A stretch of DNA of 64,000 nt from Agrypnia vestita (Eukaryota > Arthropoda > Insecta > Trichoptera > Phryganeidae): contig JADDOH010002589.1 in assembly GCA_016648135.1 (NCBI GenBank), forward strand, positions 1 to 64,000, given 5' to 3'. The notes under the pieces are model-generated. The model had not been told where the DNA came from. It worked only from the letters and a program-made list of their open reading frames with translations, and did no database searches. How positions within the stretch are numbered: position 1 is the stretch's first letter; each line of letters begins with the position of its first letter. This document shows positions 32,242 through 42,580 of this stretch, in pieces. The translations under genes were made by a program, and so were the position numbers.

Positions 32242-32866
32242 AATTCAATGTAGTTATGCAGAAAGCAGCCAGCCGCAAAAAACTCAGACTGAGATAAAAG
32301 CACTTTTGTCTAAAAATGGAATAATCGAATCTACAAAAAACCCAGAATGTTCTTAATAAATATTATTTAAAAAAAGAATAAACTAAAAAATAAAATAAAA
32401 AAATATATAAATAATATAAAATGCAAATTTTTAATAACTATAAAATGGATTTAAGTGTAAATCTGATCTTATTATGTCAAATATGCATTCCGCAGAAAAA
32501 AGCCAGAGTTACTTATCTATTATGAATATCTAGTAATTAAAATTATATTTGTATAGGATTTTAAATATCACCATGTGAATATATATACTAAATATACAAC
32601 TAAATAACTGTTTTCTGGTGAATATGTTTTGAGGAATAGTCATATTAAAAGTGTTTTAAGAGGCGTGGGCGCTTTCTGCACATTTTAAAATGTTGTTTTC
32701 GCGATCAATAAATATTTCGGAAGGCGATTACTGTGATTTTTTATATGAAAGCGGCTTGGCTGGTTTTAGTGGAACATAGAATTGACCTTACTCCGTCCGA
32801 TGACATTAATATCTCATTTTTACCAAATTTGTGGCCTGGCGCTTTTCTGCATAACTACGTTCAATT
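32242..32866. repeat. Inverted-repeat element, TIR TGTAGTTATGCAGAAAGC
   Basis: AATTCAATGTAGTTATGCAG at 32242-32261 and its near inverse CTGCATAACTACGTTCAATT at 32847-32866 continue inward (GAAAGCAGCCAGCC / GGCCTGGCGCTTTT). Further TTCTGCA words near 32493 and 32672 suggest subterminal repeats. About 625 bp, no frame. Class unknown. Confidence 0.6.
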
Positions 32867-33478
32867 GAAGTGTTACTAAAACTAAATATTTTTAATCATG
32901 TTAATAGTAATTGTATCATATAAATAGCGCCGTTTTCGTGAGTACTCACCTGAAGGACGCTTCGCACAAAAAAAAATACAAAACAATTAACTGGCTAAAA
33001 AATCTTACTATTACTTATTCACTAGATGACAGGCAAAAAATGGAATTAACGTTTAGAACTATAAATGTATACATGAAGCTCCTCTCTAGGATAATCATGT
33101 GTCGAGTTTGATTTTTCTTTAAATAATATTTATTTGAGATAGGGTAGATACATCACATCCGAATTGGTTGTAAATAGTCTCCCCCGTTACAGGAGCATCT
33201 CAGAGAGGGAGAAAAGCGAAAATCAAACAACGAAAAAGAAAAATGTTTGGAATTATTAAACACATAAATAAATAATGCACTGATCCAGCGAGACATGGAG
33301 TGTGGAACTTGTGGGATAGAATCAGGTAAGAAGACTTTTCCTGTAGGACCAAAATGTGAGATATTTATGTTTCGAAGAAAAACCAAGAAGAAACGTGATT
33401 GGATTGGAAACCCCAAGGAAAAAGGATTACAGTGAAAACGTGATAAGTGCGGATCATCTCCTTTCACCGAATCCGTAA
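32867..33478. other. No gene seen
   Basis: A minus-strand frame at 33153-33548 (131 codons) is open, but its protein is not recognised and it runs into the Helitron-like sequence, so I treat it as chance. Confidence 0.45.
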
Positions 33479-34319
33479 TCCATACTAATATATAAAGAGG
33501 TAAAGTTTGTAAGTTTGGATGTAGGAGATAATCTCCGAAACTACTCATCCGATTTCAAAAATTCTTTCACCAATACTTAGAATGGACTTTTAGGGTAGAC
33601 ATAAACGATATTTTATCTCGCTAAAATAAAATAGCTTTTCATGGTAACCCATTTTACAACTAAAGCCGACGAAAAAATGGTCTAGCGATGCGTTTATTAC
33701 AAACACTGCCTTAACGGTCGAAATATTTAAATACTTTCTATAGAGAGGTTGTAAAACTCAAAGAGTTATATAGAATAGACCGCGACGACAAATATCTATA
33801 TGTTAAGGTTAATTCACAAAATTGATAAAATATATATTTTATTTATTTATTAATCTTCATCTTGTTACATGACATAGGAGATGGAGCCGCTCATCTCACT
33901 AGGAAGAACCTGTGCCGAGATGATCAGCTGAACAATATAGTGAGAACAAAAAATAATAAAGATATAAAACAAAATACTATATAACTATAAGATTAATTAA
34001 TTAATTAATTGGGTATATAAATATAAAATGTGGATAATAAGAACAGTATATATTGTATAATACAAAAGCAATAGTGAAAGTAAAGTAATATATATATAAA
34101 ATCATATAGTAACAAAATGTATATATAATAGCACAGTTAAAAAGTATATTTAGGTATATACATATATAAGAAAAATAAATGAATGTTTGTGTATATTAAA
34201 TAGTGATAAGAAATGAAGTTTAATGAGCAATAAATTATGACCTGTTTTCGGCAGTTGGGTAGTAATATGACTAAAAGTTACTAAAAATCTACGCGTGCGT
34301 AGTCGCGCGGGTAAGCTAG
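33479..34319 (+). mobile_element. Helitron-like non-autonomous element
   Basis: Starts TCCATACTAATATATAAAGA after an A and continues with AAAGTTTGTAAGTTTGGATG and ACTCATCCGATTTCAAAAAT, the 5' text typical of many arthropod Helitrons. It ends ACGCGTGCGTAGTCGCGCGG and then GTAAGCTAG, i.e. a GC-rich stretch before CTAG as expected for CTRR. No Rep/helicase frame. AT-rich sequence from about 33836, with a TTTATTTATTTATT start, may be a nested LINE 3' tail (minus). Confidence 0.65.
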
Positions 34320-34404
34320 ATTAAATGAAAGGGCTTGCAGAAAGCACCGAAAAAATATTCGGAATTTATAAATTTTGCGTATTTTCCGAGTCCAATCATA
34401 CAAT

Positions 34405-34700
34405 TTTTTTTTGGTAGCCATATCAAATGCTTACTTTATTGTGGGCTGTCGAATAGGTTAGATGTGTGCGTGCTCTGAGATTTTTTACTTGCGGAAAAAA
34501 TAGAACAAAGATTTCATAATTTCTGACCAAAAACAACATATTTATCAGCCTCCGTATTCGCCGAAAATGACCCACTAAAACATCTTTCTATTCTCGAAGA
34601 TGAAAAAATTCATGAAAGAACGACATTTTGCCGACATTGAGAAAATAAAGAAAAAACCGCTGAAGGTGCTAAAAAATATTTTTTTCATGTAATATAATTT
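34405..34700 (+). mobile_element. Decayed mariner transposase fragment
   Basis: QPPYSPKMTH, a stop, then FLFSKMKKFMKERHFADIEK and IKKKPLKVL match the C-terminal part of mariner transposases, including the YSPDLAP block (Asp changed to Lys). About 150 bp upstream is alignable with 18830-18965, so both come from one old element family. Confidence 0.6.
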
Positions 34701-35487
34701 TCTACTTATTAGACTCAATATTAACCAACGTACAAAATCACTAGTGTAGGAAATAAGCGCCATTTTTTGGTGAGCTCATTAACTAATTTCCCATATAAAA
34801 CATTGATTAATAATTTTTTAATACCATCCATAATACGTCTGTGTGCAAAATTTCAGCTCGACTAGATATTAGGAAGCGGGTAAAGTATCAATTATAAGAA
34901 TCCGTCCAAACAACAGACAAAAACAAACAGGTGAAGCTAATACAAGCGTTCTAAATTTTCAAATACCATTTCGGAAATTAAGTGAAAAATTTTATGAAGG
35001 CTGATCTGCAAGAACTGGTGTTTAAAAAATGCAGTAGTCAAATTACGCAAGGACAAAAAATCAGATTAACTTCTGGTTCAATTAAAAGTGCCAGAAATTC
35101 GGTGAACAAAGAGCATTAATTGCTGTGAAGATTAAATAGTAGTCGCGAGTAGATTAGACACAGTCTTGGGTAACATCAATCGTTTTGTTGGCATTGCGTA
35201 AATGTTAAGGCTTGTTAAAAATTGCTTAAGTGCCAAAACAAAAAAGTATCTAGGTGAGTTCTATTTATTTATTTTGTCAGAGCATTAAAAATTTGAAGGA
35301 ACGAAAAACTTATTTTTCTTTGATTTTCATTCAAACATTTAACAGCTGTAGATAAAAAATTGTAAGCCTTTTGCAAGATAAGCAAGGCTTTTGAATTGAG
35401 GTAAAATCTAAAAAAATTTTAAAGTTAAAAATTATGAAATAAAAACGCTAAACTTTGTTTTTTCCACTATTTTATATTTGAGAATAA
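34701..35487. other. No gene seen
   Basis: 34980-35200 is less AT-rich but has no long frame. Confidence 0.45.
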
Positions 35488-35531
35488 CGCTACATGTTTC
35501 GGAAACATCCGTTTCCTTCTTCAGGTGAGTT
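35488..35531 (-). ncRNA. Hammerhead ribozyme candidate, intact core
   Basis: The minus strand reads ACCTGAAGA (fits CUGANGA), stem II GGAAAC / GTTTCC with loop GGAT (six perfect pairs), then GAAACATGTAGCG. It lies just 3' of a Penelope-like endonuclease remnant on the same strand. Confidence 0.7.
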
Positions 35532-35860
35532 ACGACTGAGGTATGTGGGTGTGGCTGTCTGATGTGTGGAGGGGGTATCTAGGTGGTGGGAGAACGGGAA
35601 CGTTGTAAGAAGAGGTGATGTGAAGGGTTGTATTTGATTATTGATTATGTGTTTAGGTTTTTATGTATTTCAAGTATTTCTAAATTATTTTGTTTTAGGC
35701 CGTATGTCTGTTTATGTTGTATGTGTATTTTTATATTGTTGAATGTGTGGTTATTTTCTATAATATGATTAGCATGTTCTGAAAAATTATGATTTGTTAG
35801 GCACCTTTCGTGTTCTTTAAATCTTGTTTTTTAAGCGTTCAATAAAACGGATATTTTATA
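35532..35860 (-). mobile_element. Penelope-like element 3' coding end
   Basis: The minus strand reads KEHERCLTNHNFSEHANHII, then ENNHTFNNIKIHI and LKQNNLEILEIHKNLNT. This fits the C-terminal GIY-YIG endonuclease tail of Penelope-like elements (SxFAxHLLExxHxF ... LxxLExxEIxK). Stops interrupt it. It is followed by a UTR and the hammerhead motif at 35488. Confidence 0.6.
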
Positions 35861-35888
35861 CGAACCGTATATTTTTCAGAGAAGCAAA

Positions 35889-35936
35889 TTTCGACGTTTC
35901 GCCGAAGTCTTATTTAGCTTCATCAGGAGAGCGTCC
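35889..35936 (-). ncRNA. Hammerhead ribozyme candidate, intact core
   Basis: The minus strand reads GACGCTCTCCTGATGA, a stem II region AGCTAAATAAGACTTCGGC, then GAAACGTCGAAATTTGC. CUGAUGA and GAAA are exact; stem II pairing is weak. It lies upstream, in element orientation, of the Penelope-like remnant, so it may belong to the other terminal repeat of the same element or to a neighbour. Confidence 0.6.
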
Positions 35937-36194
35937 TATCACGGCGGAGATGTAGGCCGAACTGATTATTTCTTCCGAGGCCGTAAATTATATGCACTTT
36001 GTTGTGGAGCGTTCACTTCTTCTACGACAGAGGTCGCCAGTGTGCAATATATACTAATTACATCTTCGAGCTTTTCTGCGACGTCTATTAAATAATGGAA
36101 TTAATGTCGTGAGAACAGGGCGCCAAATACTTGATAGTTTGTAACTGCCGTCTCTATTGAAATTAGGATGTTTCTTTATTTCAAAGGACTTTCT

Positions 36195-36319
36195 CACTAA
36201 TCTAGGTATATGGTGCGCCGGTGTAGGCGGGCGGCGAAGCTATAAATATCACTCCGCCGGACGGTGAGCTCGGAGTTCAAGTTCAACAGTTTTGGTCATA
36301 AATTTAATTTCAATACCAC
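36195..36319 (+). promoter_or_regulatory. Putative core promoter (TATA box)
   Basis: TATAAATA at 36241-36248 sits in a GC-rich setting (GGCGGGCGGCGAAGC before, CTCCGCCGGACGGTGAGCTC after). About 30 bp downstream GGAGTTCAAGTTCAACAG could be the start region, and a Met codon in a signal-peptide-like frame follows at 36320. This arrangement (TATA, short leader, secretory start) is common in insect cuticle and secreted-protein genes. Promoter activity is inference. Confidence 0.35.
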
Positions 36320-36511
36320 ATGAAAGTGTGTTGTGTAACATTTATTATTTTAACATGTGTTCGAAATCTACCTAAAAATAGTTTTACAATTACTATAGTA
36401 AATGCCTTTGTATTTGAGCTGATCGAGGCTAAATTCCAACTCCCAACCAATATTTGTCATCTTCTTGCTATAAACTCGCCTAATCTGATAGCGATAATAT
36501 CAAAATTCTAA
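36320..36511 (+). CDS. Small frame with signal-peptide-like start, uncertain
   Basis: Starts MKVCCVTFIILTCV, a basic residue then a hydrophobic stretch, as in a secretion signal, and continues for 63 codons to a stop at 36509-36511. The remainder (NLPKNSFTITIVNAFVFELI...) is not recognised. In many insect secreted-protein genes the first coding exon is only a few codons long; a GT at 36335 (TGT|GTAACA) would leave just MKVCC in exon 1, so later residues may be intron. No matching downstream exon was found to the right edge of the window. It may be a true first exon, a micro-gene or chance. Confidence 0.25.
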   Translation: MKVCCVTFIILTCVRNLPKNSFTITIVNAFVFELIEAKFQLPTNICHLLAINSPNLIAIISKF

Positions 36512-36659
36512 TCAGTAAATGACATAAATATATGATTAATTATACCCTTTCTTAGCAGTACCTCATTTATAACTTGCAAAATGGAACAAATCGCTCTCTA
36601 AGGGTGGATTGCCTTATTTTAAGAAGAAGAAGAAGAATTACTATAGATAAAAATGACGC

Positions 36660-36783
36660 TAAAAACGAAGGATATATTTTTTAGAGGTATAAAACTATAA
36701 AATGAAATAAAAAACATAAAAATCGTGGTAATGGCCACGGTATTAGCTTTATTGGAAATATAATTTTATGCCATTAGTGTTTA
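36660..36783. repeat. Two-copy interspersed repeat
   Basis: About 120 bp alignable with 50540-50648 (AAAATGAAATAAAAAACA, ATTTTATGCCATTAGTGTT). Non-coding, class unknown. Confidence 0.65.
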
Positions 36784-36843
36784 ATAATAATAATAATAAT
36801 AATAATTAATAATAATAATAATAGTAATAATAATAATAAATAA
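36783..36843. repeat. (AAT)n microsatellite
   Basis: About 18 AAT units with three interruptions, directly after the two-copy repeat. Confidence 0.95.
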
Positions 36844-37424
36844 TGCATTTATTATGGTAAACAAATTTGCACAATCTGCAAGCGTTGTTCTGGCTTAAAT
36901 GGTGAAATGGCAAACCAAACTGAGCACAAATCAGCTGTATTAATATAAAAAATACGCTATACTTTGTCTACGAAGACAGCGCCATCATACTGACAAAAAC
37001 TACCAAGTCAGCGTTGTTTAATTACGCATCAGTTAAGAAGATGCCAAATCATTAACAAAGATGAATAACAATGTGTAGGAAAGTAGATCATCGTTGATTA
37101 TAATTGTTGGGAAAAAATAACTAATTGTGGATTCTATTAAGGCTTTTTCAAGGTTTCCGCGCTCGTTTGTGTGAGGAAATACCGCCAAAACAAGTGAAGC
37201 GTGGTCCTAATCAAGAGTCGGGCATTTCTTGAAACGTTCATGAATTTTACTTATCAAGAGGAGGAAAAATGCGGTGCCAACGGCGGCCGATAACAAGTTT
37301 AAATTAACCAACTATTGTTGAGGGGCTCCTTCAATGTCTGCCATAGAGGCTGACGACACACGGCAGAACTGCCCAGAAATCTCAACAAAAGATTCTGAAT
37401 GGCCTTGAATAATCTTTGATTTGT
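36844..37424. other. No gene seen
   Basis: 37140-37410 is less AT-rich and unique in the window. No convincing frame. Confidence 0.45.
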
Positions 37425-37960
37425 ATTTATTAATAATACTCGCCCTGATTTGGGCTTTTACATCGTATAAAAGAAAAAGGAGCGTAGCTTTGTAAGTATA
37501 TAGGAATAAAATTAAAAAAAATGAAATAATATAAACAATATAAATACAATAAGTACTATGTAGAAAATAGTAAGAAGTAAAAGAAAATCAGTAGCTAAAA
37601 AATAAGAAATTGGTAAAAAAATGAAGATAAAGATAACTAATAATAGATCATATACTTAGGAAAATTATAAAATATGAGATGAGTAGATTTGTCTTTTTAA
37701 TGTATTATATATAGTGTAAGAGCATTAAATATATCAACAGAACTGTATTGATTACCTAGGCGATGCAATCTGTGTAAAGGCGAATTCATACTACAGTTAG
37801 AGCGCTGGGTGCCTACATAAAATAACTCGCTCTGTCGCGAAACAGACCGCCCAGATACTCTGGAAGTAATCCCTTATAATAACTCCCGTTAATAATTTTA
37901 TATAGGCAAATTAAATCACCTAAAGTCCACCTACACGATAGCTTCATTATGTTGAGTACA
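37425..37960 (-). mobile_element. Decayed Jockey-type LINE 3' end
   Basis: On the minus strand, pieces such as FRDRASYFM and NSPLHRLHRL-like sequence and DIFNAL appear in different frames in the order expected for the C-terminus of Jockey/CR1-like reverse transcriptase, followed by a long AT-rich 3' UTR. Too decayed for certainty. Confidence 0.4.
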
Positions 37961-38224
37961 CTCATTAGAAAAACATAATTGATTTGGTCCGAAGAAAATT
38001 TAAATTAAATTGATTAAACCACGTTGATTATTACTTTTGCACTATATTTACAATATAGATACCATATACTACTTGCCTTCACGAGGACGTACGCGCAATA
38101 ACTGATCCATAAAATAAAAACGAAAATAAAAAGGAATATAATAGAAGCGTAGCCGCAGTCGTTGTGGGGGAACGTTGAAATTGGGAATTTATTTAATTAA
38201 TTAAGGGTTATTTGTTTGTTATAT

Positions 38225-38310
38225 GATTATTAAAGATTAATAACAAACTTTGTATAAAACGCGTCGATTGTTTTGTCGACACCACTGTGCCTTTGTCAGG
38301 ATGGAGGCTA
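38225..38310 (-). repeat. Decayed hammerhead-like motif
   Basis: The minus strand reads TCCTGACAA, AGGCACAGTGGTGTC, then GACAAAACAATCGACG. CUGAUGA has become CUGACAA and GAAA is disrupted. Probably an inactive Penelope-like terminal repeat. Confidence 0.4.
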
Positions 38311-38395
38311 GTTAAAAACAATTAAAGTAATTAAATAAAACAAGACTTGGTATACACCACTAAATATTTATTTTGTTTATTCAATATGAATAAAC

Positions 38396-38438
38396 ACCTC
38401 TACAAGTTTCCGGAACGAAGTTCCCTTCCTCAGGAGGA
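38396..38438 (-). ncRNA. Hammerhead ribozyme candidate, best supported
   Basis: The minus strand reads TCCTC-CTGAGGA (fits CUGANGA), stem II GGAAC / GTTCC with loop TTC, then GGAAACTTGTA and GAGG, which pairs with CCTC before the core as stem I. All three helices and both core boxes can form. It lies about 140 bp downstream of a Penelope-like endonuclease remnant on the same strand. Confidence 0.75.
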
Positions 38439-38894
38439 TACAACGTATACTAAATTAAATTATCATTATGTGATGATCATATAGTTAACTAGGGGGGTGG
38501 AGAATAGGCGGAGTTATTAATAATTAAGGGATTGTCAACGTTGTTTTATTTATTTATTTATAACTGGAAACATATTAAAAATAGGCTTGTTTGGGAATTG
38601 AATTTGACTGTTTATTATATTGTTATTCAGGTTAATATATTTTTTTATTTATAAAATTTCGAAACTATCTAATTTCTAATTGCCCATACTATTTTTATTA
38701 TTATGTAAAATTTTAAGACCTAAATTGTTGTCGAAAGTACGGTTATGTTCAAACAATTGGTTTGCAAATTCCGAGTATGCATAGCTATTTAAACATACTA
38801 TACTGTGTATGTTTCGTAAACTCGGAAAACATGTTATTTCTGAGGCATTATAAATAATGTTCATGTGAGATTTCAACGCCATTTGCATTATCAA
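38439..38894 (-). mobile_element. Penelope-like element 3' coding end
   Basis: The minus strand reads NSYAYSEFANQLFEHNRTFD, then LGLKILHNNKNSMGN, a stop, KLDSFEIL and later NNNIINSQIQFPNKPIF. This is the layout of the Penelope-like GIY-YIG endonuclease C-terminus (SxFAxHLxExxHxF, LExxEI, and a final PIF), with one in-frame stop. With the ribozyme motif at 38396 it forms a typical 3' end of a Penelope-like element. Confidence 0.65.
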
Positions 38895-39013
38895 AATCGT
38901 GGCCCGTCTCTAAAAGCTGATTTGTAATCTAAATGTTCAATTCCGACCTGATGAAAATACAGTAGTATGCAATAAAGATGTCAAAGCAATCAACGTGGTT
39001 AAAACACGGTTAA

Positions 39014-39364
39014 TTATTTGCAAATGTCAATTAAATGCTGAGAAATGGCATCCGCAAATGGCAGGCTAATACTTTCAAATAAATGTGTACGTATAACGTC
39101 AATCCTGTCTTTGTAAGACCGAAAAACATAAATATTATTATTGTGTGGAGTCCATGACAAGTACTGAAAATTGTTTATTGCTGAGCTGTCTAATATGGCA
39201 GTTAGATCAATCGCCTTGGCATGTCCATGGTGACTGCCATTCATCGCACATGATATGGACACAGTTACTGTCGCCGTCCATAATGTCATGAGTAACCTGC
39301 ATTCTATTATAAAGCTATTGTTGTCGAGTGATTTTACCACAAAGTGCCGACTTCCTCTATACAC
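39014..39364 (-). CDS. Unrecognised 116-codon frame
   Basis: An open frame starting MYRGSRHFVVKSLDN and ending FADAISQHLIDICK. No signal peptide, membrane segment or motif that I recognise. Composition is not obviously repetitive and no second copy is seen here. No promoter, poly-A or splice context supports it. It could be a chance frame, an exon, or part of an unknown transposon. Confidence 0.2.
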   Translation of the reverse strand: MYRGSRHFVVKSLDNNSFIIECRLLMTLWTATVTVSISCAMNGSHHGHAKAIDLTAILDSSAINNFQYLSWTPHNNNIYVFRSYKDRIDVIRTHLFESISLPFADAISQHLIDICK

Positions 39365-39445
39365 GTTACACTAAAATATAAATAAAAATAATGTAAAAAT
39401 AATTAGAATTTGAAATTAATGTGATGCCGGCTGTAGCATAAAAGA

Positions 39446-39525
39446 TAGAATAAAGAAAGGATCGCTGAGATGGTTTGGCCACGTGGAACAGATGAGTGAG
39501 AAAGAAAGAGGAGAAAAACGAATCA
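39446..39525 (+). mobile_element. LINE fragment, same family as 13187
   Basis: DRIKKGSLRWFGHVEQMSEK matches the 13187 fragment and then breaks off. Confidence 0.65.
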
Positions 39526-39530
39526 ATACT

Positions 39531-40269
39531 CAGGATGAGGACTTTATAGGTCAAAAGTAAAAACATTGTTGCACCCAAAATATTTCATTCAAATCCAAAA
39601 TATATTAATGAATATTAAGAAATCAAAACATTTCAATATTGCAATTAAACTGTGATAAACAATGCGTGCAAAGAATGGTCACCTCTTCACGACCCATGTC
39701 CACAATTAAAGTAGTGTGTGTGGGGGGGAACTACTCCTAAACCACAATCAGCGTCATGTCGTGTGTCCTGCTCTACACTATACATATTCACCTAATATTA
39801 TTGTAAACTGTACCATATGCTTAATTCATATGATTTAAAGTTTTCAATGATTTAAAGTTTCTTGTTTGACACTTATTGACAACGGGTTATCCTGTCTTCT
39901 TTACCACATGCATCGGTCTAGCAAAAGAGACAGGGAACATCTTTTATATTTTAACAAACACTAAATAAATAAAAATATATAAAAACTATAACGAAATATT
40001 GGTCAAAAAGAATTTAATTGGAAATCTCTAGAAAAGTGTCGTTTAAAAATGCGATTTTTTGAGATCAAAAAAACCTTTTTCATTATTAATTGAGAATGGT
40101 TATTATTTTTCCACTAATTATTACACAATACGTTGTACTATCATGAAGTTAATTAAAATAATGCGTAATTTATCTCACACACGCAAATTTAATTATTTGA
40201 AATAGTTTTTTACGAAAAATGTATACCTACATCTATGCATATGCGTACTTATTATTATTATTATTTTTT
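39531..40269. other. No gene seen
   Basis: AT-rich, with GTGTGTGTGGGGGGG at about 39716-39729. Confidence 0.5.
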
Positions 40270-40274
40270 AAATA

Positions 40275-40395
40275 GAGATGCGAACACGGAGTACGTGTCA
40301 CATCAATATTCTTACTATTTTTAAACTAAGCTAAACGCTTGTGAACATTGGATCACGAGGCAAGAGTCCTAACCACAAGACCAACAAGCTACTCT
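40275..40395 (-). mobile_element. SINE family A, internally deleted
   Basis: The body (GGAGTACGTGTCACATCAAT, AAACTAAGCTAAACGCTTGT) and the A-box side (GCTTGTTGGTCTTGTGGTTA on the minus strand) are present, but the B-box part has been lost. Confidence 0.65.
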
Positions 40396-41600
40396 TTGAT
40401 TCATAAAATTTGTTATAATTATCATAGAATGTGTTTTCATTAAAAAAAGAAATAAAAGTAAAAATATTTTGTTTAAGTCTATGTATTAAATTACAAATAA
40501 TCGTTTAATCCGTACTAAAAGTATTCATATTGTTTGCCTCTGTACGGGTGTACTCCAGTGAGGCTAGAATTATAAATAATTTTTTAAAGTATAATGTATA
40601 AGTAAAATTAATAATATCCCGATTGGGATGCTGTTTAGAGCATGCCCCGTAATCTGTTCCACCTCCGCTTGTGTGACCCAATGTTTCTGTCTTGATTTTA
40701 GTGAACGGAAAGATGTAAGGAGATGGGAGGTAATAGGTACTCTTCAGCACGATTGCTGGAGGATTTTTCATATGTACCTACTTATAGCATAATACAATTT
40801 TGATATGTAATACACGTAGGAATAAGCTAAAAAGAATGAAAAATGTTTAGAAGATGGTCCAATTCAGAAAAAGCAATACATTTAAAACGTCCAAGTAATT
40901 TAAACACAAGTAAATCAATAAAAAACTCATTTAAATTACTGTTTTTCACTTATTAAAACTTGGTCGCGTTCGTGTCCATGTTAGCGGTCGGCTTACTAGG
41001 CCAAGCGAGATGGTTTTGGTGAAAATTCGCACGGCAATGGAATAACAATGGCTTATTGTAATAATATAATACATCAACAGAGAGTGTCCGCGTTCATAAT
41101 ATTTTATTACGCGCGAATTGTGGGATAATTCGGATCAACAGTTAGCTAAGGCACTTTTTTAAAAAACACTGACAGAAGTTGAGGTTATGTTCCCACCGTT
41201 AGACGCGGGAAACGCGCGAGCGGAGGAATGTGCATACAATGCTTTTCTCGCTTTTTTGTGCTTCTCGCACCGCGGGCAAGTACCTACCCGTGCAACGAGA
41301 GAGGACTTCGAATGTTGAATTTCGTCACAAGATTGTGATTGGCTGTAAAAATTATACAGGATGTAAGGCTAATGGAAAAAAGATTATGTGGCCATGGGTC
41401 CGCAAATGAAGTGTACGGAAACTCTTAATGGGTACGTGTACCTGGGTACACACAACGGCGGATATAAATAAAAAAATAAACAAATTTCTTCCTCTTCAAG
41501 CTTGACCAAGTTGCGTAACATTCGCGAGTGAAACAAAATGAAAACGTTTTGTTCAATCTCAAATAAATAATATTTTTATAGGTATTTTCTGTGAACGCTA
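40396..41600. other. No gene seen
   Basis: 40960-41340 is less AT-rich with repeated CGCG words. No convincing frame. Confidence 0.45.
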
Positions 41601-41639
41601 TTACTGGATTTTGATGTGGGACCCACCGCAGACTCAATG

Positions 41640-41735
41640 CATTCTTCAAGTTTGTGTTTACTGGGGTATTATGCCGTGTTGTTACGACCTTTCGGGCCGA
41701 CGTTTCGGATCCCATTGCATTCTACCAGCGAAAGC
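41640..41735 (-). repeat. Penelope-like terminal repeat, decayed hammerhead
   Basis: The minus strand has AATGGGATCCGAAACGTCGG, homologous to the ribozyme 3' part at 10651, and then the same kind of flank (ACACGGCATAATACCCCAG). The CUGAUGA half is lost. Confidence 0.5.
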
Positions 41736-42046
41736 TTACGTATCGGCTCTACACTTTCGCCATCAAGATTGGAATTGTTTTAATGCTAAAGCGGTTTCCG
41801 TGCTACGACGCTGACGAAGCAAAAGCAGTCGTGCGTCGCGGCGAGAAAACCGCACAAACCACTTCATTGTCTCTGGGGTGCATTACGAAAACAAGAATTT
41901 ATTTCAAAGAAAATAGCATATTAAAAAAACACAAAAAATAACAAAATAATATAATGTAACCAAATGCAGAGACATAAAAATAAAAGAAAATCATAAAATC
42001 ACAAAGCAAAATAAAACCCAATTTAAAGGTTCGCAGAAGGATAAAT

Positions 42047-42462
42047 ATTAATTAAGGAAAATTATAGAAATCTGATATATTTATATAAAAACATGTATAG
42101 ATATTTTTGTAGGGTGGCCACAAGGCTTATGACCTGTGTTATTTGGCTTAAGTGATCACTTTACACATTAGAACATCCACCCATTATCAAAATATTATAT
42201 ATATGTTCTTCATCTGTTTTCTTATGAATATTTTGAAGATATTTTAGCTGAGTACCTATATATGTTCGAGATTTAGTAATTCCCACAGCACAGTATATAA
42301 TACAAAAATATAATAATGTGTGGATGTTCTTACGGTGAAGGTGAATACTTAAGCCGGATAGTATAGGTCATAAGCGATGTGGCCACCATATAACGACGAA
42401 CATATATGTAAATATCTAGCTTCGTATCTGTGAGACTTTTATAATTTATCTTAATGAAATAA
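42047..42462. repeat. Palindromic MITE family H3, two-armed copy
   Basis: The left arm starts TTAAGGAAAATTATAGAAAT. The right arm ends CTTTTATAATTTATCTTAA. Inner words GGTGGCCACAAGGCTTATGA and AGGTCATAAGCGATGTGGCC pair. About 415 bp, non-coding. Confidence 0.7.
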
Positions 42463-42499
42463 ATAAGTCAAGAAATACTAATTAACCTAAAAATTAGAA

Positions 42500-42580
42500 A
42501 TGCGCTATTCTGCCACGTAAATGTGACCTTTCTGACCGAAGTTTCGGAGCACATTGCGGGGTCCATAATCAAAGTTGCAA
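42500..42580 (-). repeat. Penelope-like terminal repeat, decayed hammerhead
   Basis: The minus strand reads TTTGATTATGGACCCCGCAA, then GCTCCGAAACTTCGG. Homologous to 10651, but the CUGAUGA box is altered. Confidence 0.5.

Noticed and set aside
33153..33548. 131-codon minus-strand frame
   Set aside because: It runs into the 5' text of the Helitron-like element and has no recognisable protein features.
38947..38990. CTGATGA word on the plus strand
   Set aside because: No stem II and no GAAAC box follow.
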